This document shows positions 14,829 through 23,565 of a stretch of 40,427 nucleotides of DNA, piece after piece. Each line of letters begins with the position of its first letter. Positions within the stretch are counted from its first letter, which is position 1. The notes under the pieces were generated by a model. The model did not search any database and was not told where the DNA came from. It was given only the letters and a program-made list of their open reading frames with translations. This DNA comes from Phoenicibacter sp963588595 (GTDB taxonomy: Bacteria; Actinomycetota; Coriobacteriia; Coriobacteriales; Eggerthellaceae): NCBI GenBank assembly GCA_963588595.1, contig CAVAIA010000041.1:1-40427 (forward strand), read 5' to 3'. The translations under genes and the position numbers were made by a program.

Positions 14829-15228
14829 CTAAGTAAACCTCTAATTCAATTAAGTGCCAATCACCTCTAATTTCTGTGTTTAAAATTTTGCCAAAAAGAG
14901 CCTTGCCCGCGTCCATTAAACGAGCAACAACCTCTTCGCAATCAAAAGAAAGATACCCAAAATGTCTTTGTTTTGAGTCAAGAACCTTAACTGCCCACTT
15001 ATCGTTAAGGTTGTCTGGCTCTCTTAGAAAAGTTACCTTAGAGCCTGGATGTAGAGAAGGAAAAATTTCGTCCATATTAAATATGCTTCTTGTTCCTGCA
15101 ACTCCAATTGATGTGAATAATAAAATTTCACGTGAATAAGGAGCAGAAAAAGCACCAAGTCCACTTTTATTCACATCAAGTATTGCGCTTAGGGCGCCTT
15201 CATTTATTTTGCTAATTTCGTTTTTCAA
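14821..15228 (-). CDS. HIRAN-domain protein
   Basis: A 135-residue protein made almost entirely of one HIRAN domain. Seen: TSIGVAGTRSIF (the AGT entry strand), FPSLHPGSKVTFLREPDNLN with the hallmark REPDN, then DKWAVKVLDSKQRHFGYLS and a helix EEVVARLMDAGKA. HIRAN domains in HLTF and Rad5 bind free 3' DNA ends; bacterial stand-alone copies are little studied, and some lie in replication or defence contexts. The start appears to be TTG with AGGA upstream. It is 22 nt after the J-domain gene and overlaps the Sel1 gene. The first 25 residues are a poorly conserved lead. The role here is not known. Confidence 0.87.
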   Translation of the reverse strand: MKNEISKINEGALSAILDVNKSGLGAFSAPYSREILLFTSIGVAGTRSIFNMDEIFPSLHPGSKVTFLREPDNLNDKWAVKVLDSKQRHFGYLSFDCEEVVARLMDAGKALFGKILNTEIRGDWHLIELEVYLDD

Positions 15229-15250
15229 ATTAAATCCTAAAAAATATTAT

Positions 15251-16042
15251 TTAGTCCTGCGCTATTAATGACTTAGCCTTTATTTCATAGGTTATTCGTG
15301 CGTCGTGAAACTCTTTAGCTTTTGCTTTATAAGATTGAACTTTCTCAAATACCCAATTAACATCTTCGAGCTTATGAATTAGATTATATGGATGAGACTT
15401 TTTAACGCTTTCTAAAAGTTCTTTTTGGACCTCAAGTTGCGCTTCAAGAAGGGCTACTTCTGCAATTAATTCTTCTGTGTCTTTAGACTCATCATCAATT
15501 GCATCATCTTCATTTAATATCCAAGCATAAGCCTTAAGGGTTGACACATCTCCTCTCTCATATGCCTTTTGGACGCCAGTAAATAGATTCCTTTCCTCAT
15601 CAGACAAAAGTGGGTTTAAATCTGGATGCAAACGTTTGCAAAGTTTTCTATAAAGACTCTTAAGATTTTTAGAATCATTTAAGTTAAGCATATTTGTATT
15701 CGATCTTCTGTCGAGTAATGAATAAAATTGCATTTGTTTTTCTTTAAGATCAACTGTCCACTTCTCAAGCTCGATGTCTAGTTCATCTTCAATTTCTTCA
15801 TCAACGAATTCTTGTCCAGAATTTATTTTTGCTTGACACATTTCTAATTTTCTTTTTGCGCGTCTCGCACTTAACTCTTCTTCTGCCGCCTTAACTTCAT
15901 AAGCTCCAACTTTAACCATATAGTCAGCTTGTATAGCCGGATTTTTTTGCAATATTATGTCTTCACGCTCCATAACAAGAGCAAGAATTTCTTCGCGTAA
16001 ATTTTTAACGCGTTCAATTAATTGGGACTTCTCTTCATCCAT
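15251..16042 (-). CDS. J-domain protein with flanking coiled coils
   Basis: A 263-residue, charged, mostly helical protein. Residues about 124-175 contain a J-domain core: NLKSLYRKLCKRLHPDLNP with the HPD tripeptide that stimulates DnaK, followed by EERNLFTGVQKAYERGDV. The first about 120 residues are predicted coiled coil (AAEEELSARRAKRKLEMCQA), and a second coiled coil covers about 190-263 after an acidic spacer. There are no zinc or G/F regions, so it is not a classical DnaJ. It is the first gene of the operon, with AGGAG before the ATG and a near-consensus promoter at 16132-16159. I infer that it recruits DnaK to the HIRAN and Sel1 partners. Confidence 0.83.
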   Translation of the reverse strand: MDEEKSQLIERVKNLREEILALVMEREDIILQKNPAIQADYMVKVGAYEVKAAEEELSARRAKRKLEMCQAKINSGQEFVDEEIEDELDIELEKWTVDLKEKQMQFYSLLDRRSNTNMLNLNDSKNLKSLYRKLCKRLHPDLNPLLSDEERNLFTGVQKAYERGDVSTLKAYAWILNEDDAIDDESKDTEELIAEVALLEAQLEVQKELLESVKKSHPYNLIHKLEDVNWVFEKVQSYKAKAKEFHDARITYEIKAKSLIAQD

Positions 16043-16131
16043 AAACTAACTCCTAGTAATAGTTTTACGACTTCAGAGCAGAAATAAATATAATGCAAAA
16101 TAAATAAATGCAGATATAATGTGTTTAAAAA

Positions 16132-16159
16132 ATTATAACAAATTAGAATTTAATGTCAA
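16132..16159 (-). promoter_or_regulatory. Consensus promoter for the J-domain/HIRAN/Sel1 operon
   Basis: On the minus strand, TTGACA (16154-16159) and TATAAT (16132-16137) are perfect hexamers 16 nt apart, about 90 nt before the J-domain start. It is one of the two best promoters in the window, which implies constitutive or strongly inducible expression independent of metG. Confidence 0.82.
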
Positions 16160-16179
16160 TGATTAAGAATTGAAAATTA

Positions 16180-18204
16180 TTATTTTTTAAATTGTGAAGG
16201 ATGTTTTGGGAAAAAATCGAAACGAGGCGGAAGTGATTTGACATCAATTATGCTAACATCGCCAAAAATTTCATTTAAAGACAAAAAATCATGATCCCAT
16301 GAAAAGAACTTTTCTTTATCACAATTCATATATTCGCAAATCTCTTCACACCCGTAAGGGACGAAGGGATGCATCATAAGTGAACTTATCCACGTTAGAT
16401 AGAAACAATCACTTAATAGGCGACGTCGATCATCATCGCTTCTGTTGTCATCATTTATTGATTTTGATGTGTCTGCCCAATATTTTTGGCTAAAACGGAT
16501 AAATTCATCGCAAATTGTAAAAACAGTGTGGAGCTCAACTTTTTTCATGGCATCGCTATATTTAAAAAGCGATAAACAAGCTTTTTCTACTAGCTCTTGT
16601 TTAACATCACAAATTTTAACTTTAGAGTTAAATGACCTTTCAGCTTCGTAGAAAATGCTTCTTGCAAGTCTGTTAAAAATATTATTTATAAGTGCAGCTT
16701 CCTTTAAAACTGGGTCAGAGACGCGAGGATCTTTCCTCTTTTTTTCGTCAAGCTTTGGATCGAATGGCTTTGGACAAAATGCAACAGGTTTTTGACCTAG
16801 CCCTAAGGCACAAAAATGACATCTAAGTTGGTCTGTTGTGTAGTGTTCGAGAAGCTCTTCTCCGGTTGGAGGCTTAACTTGCCCTGACGAAGACGCTTTT
16901 GTTTTACCGAATAAAAGATGGTAATTTGCAATTAAGCGTGTTTGATTTAAGTCTTTAATGTGGTCTCCGAACAATTTCTTATCTTTAACAGCGTCAAACA
17001 TTGCAGTTTGAGCAACACCATAAAAGTAAAGATTATCTTGACCTAAAAATTGATAGACTTGGGAGTCGCAGTCGCACCAAAAATCTTGCCAAGACTCTTT
17101 GTCTAGTCCAAGTTTTTCATTAATCGCTATAGTAAATGAAATTGGTTGCCAAAGACTTTCAGGCCAACACCAAATCGTTAAATTATCAAGTTCTTCTATA
17201 ATTGGCGCTTTAACGCCCCACTCAATGTTGCCAGTTAGGCGAAATGGGACGAGTGTCTTTGATGTTCTAAACCTGATTTTGTTTTTAGTTAAGACCTCTC
17301 GCGCCTCATCTCTATTTTCTATAGATTCAAAAATTATCTCGAACGATTGTTTGCCTTCTTTTGCTTCTCTAAACTCATGCTTTGGCAAATCATCTTTTAT
17401 TGAGAGGTAATCGCCGTAAGCTTCATTTTTAACATATATAATTGGTTCACCTAAAAACTCTTCAATCGTTGTTGGAACAATTGAGCGGACAAGCTCATCG
17501 TCATGCAATTTTGAGCAATAACTTTTTAAAAAGTCTTTGTATTTAGGAAGATCAAAATACCAATTTTTCACTGGCTTCATTGTTGGAGTGTCGCCGGTGA
17601 GGGTTGAAATTGGATTAATTAAATCTTGAGGATCAAATTGATGTCCTAGCGAACATTCGTCGGCGTAGGCTTCTTCAGATTTGCAACCTTGAACAGGACA
17701 ATGCCCCTTAACTTGCCTTCCATTTAGGTAAGTTTGAGCCTTTTCGTCATAAAATTGAAGGGTTTCGTTTAGCTTTAAAACGTTAGCCTCATAAAGCGCA
17801 TTTATGAAATTTTTTGACAAAATTTCGTGAACTTCTGCGCTCTTCCCAATTCCTGAACCCTCAAATATGTCTAGGGATATGTTAAATTTCTCTAGAGTCG
17901 CAGCTTGTTTTTCGTGGTTAGCCTTAACATAATCAGAAATTGTTCCTCTAAAGCCATTGTTTTCAACTTCTTTTCTATATCCTTCATTGATTGGAGAGCC
18001 AAAACAATCTGTTCCTCCAACAAATCGAACGTTATCTTTGCCAATTCTGTCTCTTAAAAAGCGAGCAAAAACATCTGCGGGAACATAAACTCCCCCAATG
18101 TGACCAAAATGAAGCGGTTTGTTGCCATAAGGCGTCCCTGTTGTTACAACAGCCCTTTTTGGCCAGCTTTTCTTTTCTTTATCTTTATCCCAAATAATAG
18201 ACAT
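16180..18204 (-). CDS. metG: Methionyl-tRNA synthetase-like class I aminoacyl-tRNA synthetase, divergent
   Basis: It would charge tRNA-Met with methionine. Seen: the HIGH-type motif HFGHIGG (32-38), FVGGTDCFGSPI (61-72, where MetRS has GTDExG), a zinc knuckle around HCPVQGC and DECSLGH (168-188), VKNWYFDLPKY, the WGV and WCWPESL segment and the catalytic-domain end QFLGQDNLYFYGV. The second nucleotide-binding loop reads GKTKASSSG (433-441), not KMSKS; the second lysine is replaced. A helical anticodon-binding domain follows. At 674 residues it is near normal, with an insertion at about 250-320. Whether it is the cell's only MetRS or a paralogue cannot be decided here. It follows rho by 30 nt. 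Confidence 0.75.
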   Translation of the reverse strand: MSIIWDKDKEKKSWPKRAVVTTGTPYGNKPLHFGHIGGVYVPADVFARFLRDRIGKDNVRFVGGTDCFGSPINEGYRKEVENNGFRGTISDYVKANHEKQAATLEKFNISLDIFEGSGIGKSAEVHEILSKNFINALYEANVLKLNETLQFYDEKAQTYLNGRQVKGHCPVQGCKSEEAYADECSLGHQFDPQDLINPISTLTGDTPTMKPVKNWYFDLPKYKDFLKSYCSKLHDDELVRSIVPTTIEEFLGEPIIYVKNEAYGDYLSIKDDLPKHEFREAKEGKQSFEIIFESIENRDEAREVLTKNKIRFRTSKTLVPFRLTGNIEWGVKAPIIEELDNLTIWCWPESLWQPISFTIAINEKLGLDKESWQDFWCDCDSQVYQFLGQDNLYFYGVAQTAMFDAVKDKKLFGDHIKDLNQTRLIANYHLLFGKTKASSSGQVKPPTGEELLEHYTTDQLRCHFCALGLGQKPVAFCPKPFDPKLDEKKRKDPRVSDPVLKEAALINNIFNRLARSIFYEAERSFNSKVKICDVKQELVEKACLSLFKYSDAMKKVELHTVFTICDEFIRFSQKYWADTSKSINDDNRSDDDRRRLLSDCFYLTWISSLMMHPFVPYGCEEICEYMNCDKEKFFSWDHDFLSLNEIFGDVSIIDVKSLPPRFDFFPKHPSQFKK

Positions 18205-18234
18205 TTTTATTTAAAAAGTCGTTGTGTTGAAACA

Positions 18235-19818
18235 CTAGAGCTCGAAATTTTCGCCTGCAACGTGGTTTTGAGCTTTCTTAGCAGACCTAATTAAAAACTC
18301 TTGGTTTGTGTCTGTTTGTCTTAGTGATTTTATCAACATTGACATCGCTCTTTCAGTGTTTCCAAGGTTTGCAAGGACACTTCTAACTGCCCAAATTAGA
18401 GGAGCAACTTGTCCGTCAAGTAATATTTCTTCTTTACGTGTTCCTGAAGTGATTGGATCGATCGCTGGGAAAATTCTCCTATCGGCTAAATTGCGGTCGA
18501 GCTTCAACTCCATGTTTCCTGTTCCTTTAAACTCTTCGAAAATAACTTCGTCCATCTTAGAGCCAGTGTCAATCAAGGCTGAAGCCAAAATAGTTAGCGA
18601 TCCACCGTCTTCTATATTTCTAGCTGCCCCTAAAAATCTTTTTGGTGGATAGAGCGCAGTCGAATCAACGCCGCCTGACAAAACTCTACCAGAAGCTGGC
18701 TGTCCGAGGTTATAAGCGCGAGCAAGTCTTGTTATACTATCGAGCAAAATAACAACATCTCTTCCCATCTCAACAAGACGTTTAGCTCTTTCAATAACAA
18801 GCTCTGAGACTTGAATGTGATTCTCGCATGGCATATCAAACGTTGAGGATATGACTTCACCATGAATTGATCGTTGCATATCCGTGACTTCTTCAGGGCG
18901 TTCATCAACAAGCAAACACATTAAATAAACCTCAGGATTGTTTGCATGAATTGCTGCTGCTATGTCCTTTAGAATGGTCGTTTTGCCAGCTTTAGGAGGA
19001 GAAACAATTAGTCCACGTTGACCTTTGCCAATCGGTGAGACTAGGTCAATAACGCGTGCTGTTATAGAATCTTTTCCATGCTCCATCAGCAAGCGCTCAT
19101 CAGGATAGATTGGTGTCAGTTCGCTAAATTTAGGTCTTGTCGTAAACTCGTCTAGTGGAGTGTCATTAACTGAGACAACTGATTGAATTGCTGCGAATTT
19201 TTCGCCACTTCTTGCAGGTCTTGTTTGACCACAAACTTTATCACCTTTTCTAAGACCGTTTCTTCTAATTGTTGAAAGTGAAACGTAGACATCATGCTCG
19301 CTTGGGAGATATCCATCCATCCTCAAAAACCCATAGCCATCAGGCAAAATATCAAGAGTTCCTGTTACCTCCATAAAGCCTTCAGCGATCGCAAGAGCGA
19401 CATAAATTCTATCAATCATCTCGCCTTTTCGCATGCCTGAGGCATCAATATTGAGTTGACCAGCTTTTTCTCGCAGGTCAGAAACAGTTAATTTTTCAAG
19501 ATCTTCTTTTGATGTGCTTGGCTCATATTGAGCGCTAGGTCTTTTTTGACGTTTTCCATTGTGGTTTTTATGAAACGTGTTCTTTGATTTTGACTTGTCA
19601 TTGCTTTTTGACTCGCCTTCATGTTTTTGCGACTCATCGGCTTGCTCATCCGTTGCATCAGAAGATGTTTCTTCGACAGGAGCGTCCTTTACTTTATCGT
19701 CTTCTTTTTTCTTTTTTGTTTTAGTCTTTGGTTTCGCCTTAGCCTTAGCTTTAGGCTTTGAGTCTTCTTTAACTTCTGAAGTTTCTTCTTCTACTTCTTC
19801 AACTTTTTTTCTAGGCAT
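18235..19818 (-). CDS. rho: Transcription termination factor Rho with long charged N-terminal extension
   Basis: Rho is a hexameric RNA translocase that ends transcription. The first about 100 residues are disordered and strongly charged (KAKAKAKPKTKTKKKKEDD, then acidic runs). Next come the Rho N-terminal helical domain (LEKLTVSDLREKAGQLNIDA) and the RNA-binding cold-shock-like domain (ILPDGYGFLR). The ATPase core shows Walker A SPPKAGKTTILKDIA, LVDERPEEVTDM, Walker B VVILLDSITRLARAYN and the Q-loop region SGRVLSGGVDSTALYPPKRF. The long lysine-rich extension is seen in Actinobacteria, where it aids RNA binding. Its ATG shares one base with the transaldolase stop (TAATG), so translation is coupled. 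Confidence 0.97.
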   Translation of the reverse strand: MPRKKVEEVEEETSEVKEDSKPKAKAKAKPKTKTKKKKEDDKVKDAPVEETSSDATDEQADESQKHEGESKSNDKSKSKNTFHKNHNGKRQKRPSAQYEPSTSKEDLEKLTVSDLREKAGQLNIDASGMRKGEMIDRIYVALAIAEGFMEVTGTLDILPDGYGFLRMDGYLPSEHDVYVSLSTIRRNGLRKGDKVCGQTRPARSGEKFAAIQSVVSVNDTPLDEFTTRPKFSELTPIYPDERLLMEHGKDSITARVIDLVSPIGKGQRGLIVSPPKAGKTTILKDIAAAIHANNPEVYLMCLLVDERPEEVTDMQRSIHGEVISSTFDMPCENHIQVSELVIERAKRLVEMGRDVVILLDSITRLARAYNLGQPASGRVLSGGVDSTALYPPKRFLGAARNIEDGGSLTILASALIDTGSKMDEVIFEEFKGTGNMELKLDRNLADRRIFPAIDPITSGTRKEEILLDGQVAPLIWAVRSVLANLGNTERAMSMLIKSLRQTDTNQEFLIRSAKKAQNHVAGENFEL

Positions 19819-20498
19819 TATTTAACTTTCTCCCAATCGTTTAAAAATGACTGAATTCCAGCATCAGTCAATGGATGTTTTATAAGTTTTTTCATAACTT
19901 GAAAAGGAACAGTTGCAATATCAGCACCGAAAAGCGCACATTGTGTCACATGATTTGCACTCCTAATAGATGCAGCTATAACTTCAACTTGCTCGCCATT
20001 AACAGTGTTGTCCAAAAAATCGTAATTTTTAATAGCGCAAACAATTTGCTCTACTTGCAAAAGACCATCTTCAGATATGTCATCGAACCTGCCAATGAAT
20101 GGTGAAATGTACCTGGCACCAGCGCGAGCAGCTAAAATTGCTTGAGGAACACTAAAACAAAGGGTCATATTGACGCGTATTCCTTGATCTGCCAATGCTC
20201 TTGTTGCAGCGAGACCTTCAATGCAAGTTGGGATTTTAACAACAACATTTGGAGCGATTGAAGCCAAAGTTTTGCCATCTTCGATGATTTCGTCTCTTTT
20301 CATAGAAACAGATTCGGCTGAAACAGGGCATGTTGGTCCAACAATATCACAAATTTTCTTAATGTGTGAATGGAAGTCGGATAGCTTCCCACCAATCTTC
20401 GCATAAAGAGTCGGGTTAGTTGTTACCCCAGCTAAAGCTCCCCAGCTCTCAACTTCAGCTATTTCATCTAAATCAGCAGTGTCAAGAAAAAATTTCAT
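19818..20498 (-). CDS. Small transaldolase (TalC/fructose-6-phosphate aldolase-like subfamily)
   Basis: A 226-residue protein of the short transaldolase class, which transfers dihydroxyacetone units in the pentose phosphate pathway or, in FSA enzymes, cleaves fructose 6-phosphate. It begins MKFFLDTADLDEIAEVESWG and has GVTTNPTLYAK, then NVVVKIPTCIEG, which contains the Schiff-base lysine, then VNMTLCFSVPQAILAARAGA, YISPFIGRFDD and VIAASIRSANHV. Residues that separate FSA from transaldolase cannot be judged without alignment, so the exact activity is open. AGGAGA precedes the ATG. It lies with rpiB a few genes away, consistent with non-oxidative pentose phosphate metabolism. Confidence 0.93.
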   Translation of the reverse strand: MKFFLDTADLDEIAEVESWGALAGVTTNPTLYAKIGGKLSDFHSHIKKICDIVGPTCPVSAESVSMKRDEIIEDGKTLASIAPNVVVKIPTCIEGLAATRALADQGIRVNMTLCFSVPQAILAARAGARYISPFIGRFDDISEDGLLQVEQIVCAIKNYDFLDNTVNGEQVEVIAASIRSANHVTQCALFGADIATVPFQVMKKLIKHPLTDAGIQSFLNDWEKVK

Positions 20499-20612
20499 TT
20501 CGAGGTCTCCTATATCCTTTAGATAAATGATTGTACTTGGAATTATTAATCAGACATTGATTGTCAACGAGATTAGTATATCACTTAAAGAAAGTAATTT
20601 GAGTATAAAAAA

Positions 20613-20894
20613 TTATTGTTTAATTTTTATATATATTGCACTAGCAATTGCACACGCAACCAAAACAAAAACAATTGTTATTGCGAAAGGTGCTAAGCCG
20701 TCAGGATTTGCTTCTCTAAAAATGAGAATGGATGCAATATAGAATGCAAGAGAAACGAATAAGCAAAGCAAGACTATAGCCACACTTGCCCCAACTCCCC
20801 CTCTGTAAGAGCGTTTTATCAAAAACATTGCAAAGACTAGGGGCAAAAACCCTATAACACCTATTAGAATACCAATCAATATTGAGATAGCCAT
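20613..20894 (-). CDS. Small three-helix membrane protein of unknown function
   Basis: A 93-residue protein almost entirely made of three membrane segments: about 2-26 (ISILIGILIGVIGFLPLVFA), about 37-60 (ASVAIVLLCLFVSLAFYIAS) and about 68-90 (FAITIVFVLVACAIASAIYI). A basic loop, LIKRSYRGGVG, lies between the first two. I do not recognise the family. It is 25 nt after the dCMP deaminase gene on the same strand and is probably part of that transcript. The 114 nt between it and the transaldolase gene contains a TTGACA without a well-placed -10. Confidence 0.6.
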   Translation of the reverse strand: MAISILIGILIGVIGFLPLVFAMFLIKRSYRGGVGASVAIVLLCLFVSLAFYIASILIFREANPDGLAPFAITIVFVLVACAIASAIYIKIKQ

Positions 20895-20919
20895 TATTTA
20901 TAATTCCTTTACGTGTAAG

Positions 20920-21396
20920 CTATTTTTTAACGTTTTCAAAAATGCGCAATTTTATATTAGCTTCATTTAAAAGCTCAAGAGACAATTCGTCATCGTAGGG
21001 ATTTTGATAGATTATCTCGTTTATCCCAGCGTTGATTATCATTTTTGCGCAAACGACGCATGGCTGAGTGTTGACATATATTTTAGAGCCTCGGATGTCA
21101 ATGCCATATTTCGCAGCTTGTATAATCGCATTTTGTTCTGCATGAAGACCTCTGCAAATTTCATGGCGTTGACCTGATGGAACGTTGAGTTTTTCTCTTA
21201 AACATCCAGTTTCTGAGCAATGGCGAAGACCTGATGGAACGCCATTGTATCCTGTTGCCAAAATTCGGTTATCCTTAACAATGACGCAACCAACCGCTCT
21301 TCTTAAACACGTTGTTCTTGTTGAAACGTCGTTAGCTAATTTCATGAAATATTCATCCCATGAAGGGCGATCATCTTTTTTTGATTTAATGTCCAA
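20920..21396 (-). CDS. dCMP deaminase family protein (ComEB-like)
   Basis: A zinc-dependent deaminase that likely converts dCMP to dUMP for thymidylate supply. Motifs: RPSWDEYFMKLANDVSTRT, AVGCVIVKDNRILATGYNG, a cysteine loop (HCSETGCLRE), the catalytic CRGLHAEQNAI with zinc-binding histidine and proton-shuttling glutamate, and TQPCVVCAKMIINAGI with the two zinc cysteines. The length of 158 matches ComEB and dCMP deaminases of Gram-positive bacteria. The start is TTG, 11 nt inside rpiB. The ComEB name reflects operon history and does not prove a competence role. Confidence 0.93.
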   Translation of the reverse strand: MDIKSKKDDRPSWDEYFMKLANDVSTRTTCLRRAVGCVIVKDNRILATGYNGVPSGLRHCSETGCLREKLNVPSGQRHEICRGLHAEQNAIIQAAKYGIDIRGSKIYVNTQPCVVCAKMIINAGINEIIYQNPYDDELSLELLNEANIKLRIFENVKK

Positions 21397-21838
21397 GATT
21401 TTCTCTTTCTAGTTGAGTGATTTTATCAATTCTGCGTTGGTGTCGATCACCTAAAAAATCCTCGCTTATAAAGGCATCAACGCACTCTAAGTTTGTTTCT
21501 AAACCAACAAACCTTCCAGACAAACAAATTACATTAGCGTTATTATGTTGCCTTGCCAACTTTGCAAAATTAACATCTTTAACGTTCGCTGCACGAATTC
21601 CAACAATCTTATTTGCGCTAATTGACATTCCAATTCCTGTTCCGCAAACTAAAACGCCAAAACATCCGCTATTCTCTTTAACAACATCGCAAACTTTTTT
21701 AGCATAGTCTGGGTAATCTACACTTGAATCATTATTTGTTCCAACGTCATAAACCTCAACACCATCTTTAATTAAATGGTTTTTGATTAGCTCTTTTTGC
21801 TCGAAACCTGCATGATCTGATCCAATTGCGACTTTCAT
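21386..21838 (-). CDS. rpiB: Ribose-5-phosphate isomerase B
   Basis: It interconverts ribose 5-phosphate and ribulose 5-phosphate. The 150 residues start MKVAIGSDHAGFEQKELIK, with the substrate-binding DHAG, then VYDVGTNNDSSVDYPDYAKK, GVLVCGTGIGMSISANK with the catalytic-loop cysteine, ARQHNNANVICLSGRFVG and the C-terminal LGDRHQRRIDKI. Size and motifs are those of RpiB, although related sugar isomerases (galactose-6-phosphate isomerase subunits) share the fold. It lies 33 nt after the Sua5/TsaC gene and overlaps the deaminase gene, and it works in the same pathway as the transaldolase downstream. Confidence 0.94.
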   Translation of the reverse strand: MKVAIGSDHAGFEQKELIKNHLIKDGVEVYDVGTNNDSSVDYPDYAKKVCDVVKENSGCFGVLVCGTGIGMSISANKIVGIRAANVKDVNFAKLARQHNNANVICLSGRFVGLETNLECVDAFISEDFLGDRHQRRIDKITQLERENLGH

Positions 21839-21871
21839 AATTTGTTTTTCTCGTCTATCCTTGCTAGAAAA

Positions 21872-22438
21872 TTATTTTCTTATAACCTTTGGAGAATCTC
21901 CAGTGCAATCTATTATAGTTGAAGGAATCCCGCTTGCATCCTTGCATTGCCCATGAAGGCAAGTTAGCGCATAAGGCAAGCTTTCCATAAATTCTTTAGA
22001 CACATCATCTTTAAATTGCGGAGGGTTTTCCCCTGAAAAGTTTGCTGAACTTGCAGCGATTGGACAACCTAAAACATTCATCACTTTTCTAACGCAAGCG
22101 CATTTTGGAAGTCGCATTGCAACAGTTAAGTCTTTTGTCCTGAAACCCTCTGGGACGTTGTCATTAGACTTAAATATTAGCGTTAGACCTCCTGGCCATC
22201 CTTCATCAATTAGATCGTTAGCATAAGAAGGAATTTCGCTTGCGTATTTCTTTACGTCTTCAACAGAAGGAATGAGCCATTGAACAGGTTGATCTAAATC
22301 TCTTTTCTTAAAAGCGTTTAAAATTGATGCACTCTTAGCATCTCTAATAGACACACCACATCCATAAACTGTGTCAGTCGGAAATCCGACAACATCACCA
22401 GCTTTTAGATGGGAAACTATCTCTTCTAACGGTGTCAT
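21872..22438 (-). CDS. Threonylcarbamoyl-AMP synthase (TsaC/Sua5 YrdC-domain protein)
   Basis: It makes threonylcarbamoyl-adenylate from threonine, bicarbonate and ATP for the t6A modification of ANN-reading tRNAs. The YrdC domain shows DVVGFPTDTVYGCGVSIRD, a KKRDLDQPVQWLIP nucleotide site (KxR with a downstream lysine or glutamine pocket), WPGGLTLIFK, VAMRLPKC, CPIAASSANFSGENPP and STIIDCTGDSPKVIRK. At 188 residues it is the short form without the Sua5 linker domain. It is 4 nt after the flavoprotein gene. TsaB, TsaD and TsaE are not in the window. Confidence 0.93.
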   Translation of the reverse strand: MTPLEEIVSHLKAGDVVGFPTDTVYGCGVSIRDAKSASILNAFKKRDLDQPVQWLIPSVEDVKKYASEIPSYANDLIDEGWPGGLTLIFKSNDNVPEGFRTKDLTVAMRLPKCACVRKVMNVLGCPIAASSANFSGENPPQFKDDVSKEFMESLPYALTCLHGQCKDASGIPSTIIDCTGDSPKVIRK

Positions 22439-22442
22439 ATTT

Positions 22443-23561
22443 CTACCTTTCTTTCTTTAAACAGGCACACTTGCCAACTCTCCAGCCACTTTCGAAAGCC
22501 CAAGTTAAATTATAACCTCCACATGGGCCATCAACGTCCACTACCTCTCCGCAAACATAAACGTTGTCATGCTCACAATCGCTCAATTTTAAAGTTTTAG
22601 GATCTATTCTTGAAGCATCAAAGCCACCTCTTGAGACTTGAGAGAGTTTTTCATCTTCATAGATGTTTTTCACACTCAATTCAAATGATGCAATCACCTT
22701 CCAAACGTCTTCGAACGAAGGAGATTTTTTAAGTCTTTTAATTAATAGTTTTGAGAGATCTTTATGAAGAAAACCATTAAAGAAAGAATCAAGATTTCCT
22801 CTTGCTTTCTCAAAACGATTTTTAAAATGAAGTTTAATATCCCCGCCGACCAAACAGCTATTGGTAAAATCAAGCTTGATTAAATCACCTTTGCGAGCAT
22901 ATCTTGAAGCATTAAAAGTAACTACTCCTGAAATTCCATATTGTCTAAATTGCACTTCCCCGCACTCTTCAAAGATAACTTTAGAATCGCGAATAAGTTT
23001 TAGTCTTACCTTTGATCGAACGTTATCAGCAAGACTAACGTCTTCATTTGTCACAATTGGGCAAAGTATTTTCCTAAATTTTAAAAATTTTGATAAATTA
23101 AAAGATGAGTGATGACCTGAAGCAATGATAATTGCATCATACTCACTTAAATCTTCGATCGATTGAATTTGAGAATTTATATGCTTGGTTATTGGTACTT
23201 TATTTAAAGACACTAGCAAAACATCTCTAACAGAGCTAGCTTTCATTGAGGATGGAAACATAAGCCCTGCGTCATTAGTTGTCATTTCAAGTCCAAGATT
23301 TGAAAGAACTTCAATTACGGATTCGCCTTCTTGTTTAAAATTGTTAAACTCCTCAACAAAATTAGAATTGTGATACTCATCATTATTTATAACAACATTA
23401 GAAAAATTGCACCGTCCATTGCCAGTTGCTAATATTGTTTTACACAATTTATCGCTTTGTTCAAAAATGTGAATTTCAACATTTTGAGATGAATGTTCAT
23501 TAATTGATAAAGCTGACGTTACTCCAGCAGGGCCTGAACCTATAATGGCAATCTTTTTCAA
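22443..23561 (-). CDS. BaiN/HI0933-type NAD(P)/FAD-dependent oxidoreductase
   Basis: A flavoprotein of the HI0933/YhiN family, distantly related to BaiN, which is implicated in bile-acid 7-dehydroxylation. The N-terminal dinucleotide motif is KKIAIIGSGPAGVTSALSI, followed by the family's ILATGNGRCNFSN and SSMKASSVRDVLL. The C-terminal end shows FDASRIDPKTLKL, VYVCGEVVDVDGPCGGYNLT and WAFESGWRVGK, the strongly conserved closing block. Length 372 is slightly short of the usual about 400, with a compact middle domain. Substrate unknown; the HSDH-like gene at 38.5 kb makes steroid chemistry conceivable but does not prove it. It sits 4 nt after the glutaredoxin gene. Confidence 0.88.
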   Translation of the reverse strand: MKKIAIIGSGPAGVTSALSINEHSSQNVEIHIFEQSDKLCKTILATGNGRCNFSNVVINNDEYHNSNFVEEFNNFKQEGESVIEVLSNLGLEMTTNDAGLMFPSSMKASSVRDVLLVSLNKVPITKHINSQIQSIEDLSEYDAIIIASGHHSSFNLSKFLKFRKILCPIVTNEDVSLADNVRSKVRLKLIRDSKVIFEECGEVQFRQYGISGVVTFNASRYARKGDLIKLDFTNSCLVGGDIKLHFKNRFEKARGNLDSFFNGFLHKDLSKLLIKRLKKSPSFEDVWKVIASFELSVKNIYEDEKLSQVSRGGFDASRIDPKTLKLSDCEHDNVYVCGEVVDVDGPCGGYNLTWAFESGWRVGKCACLKKER

Positions 23562-23565
23562 TTCT

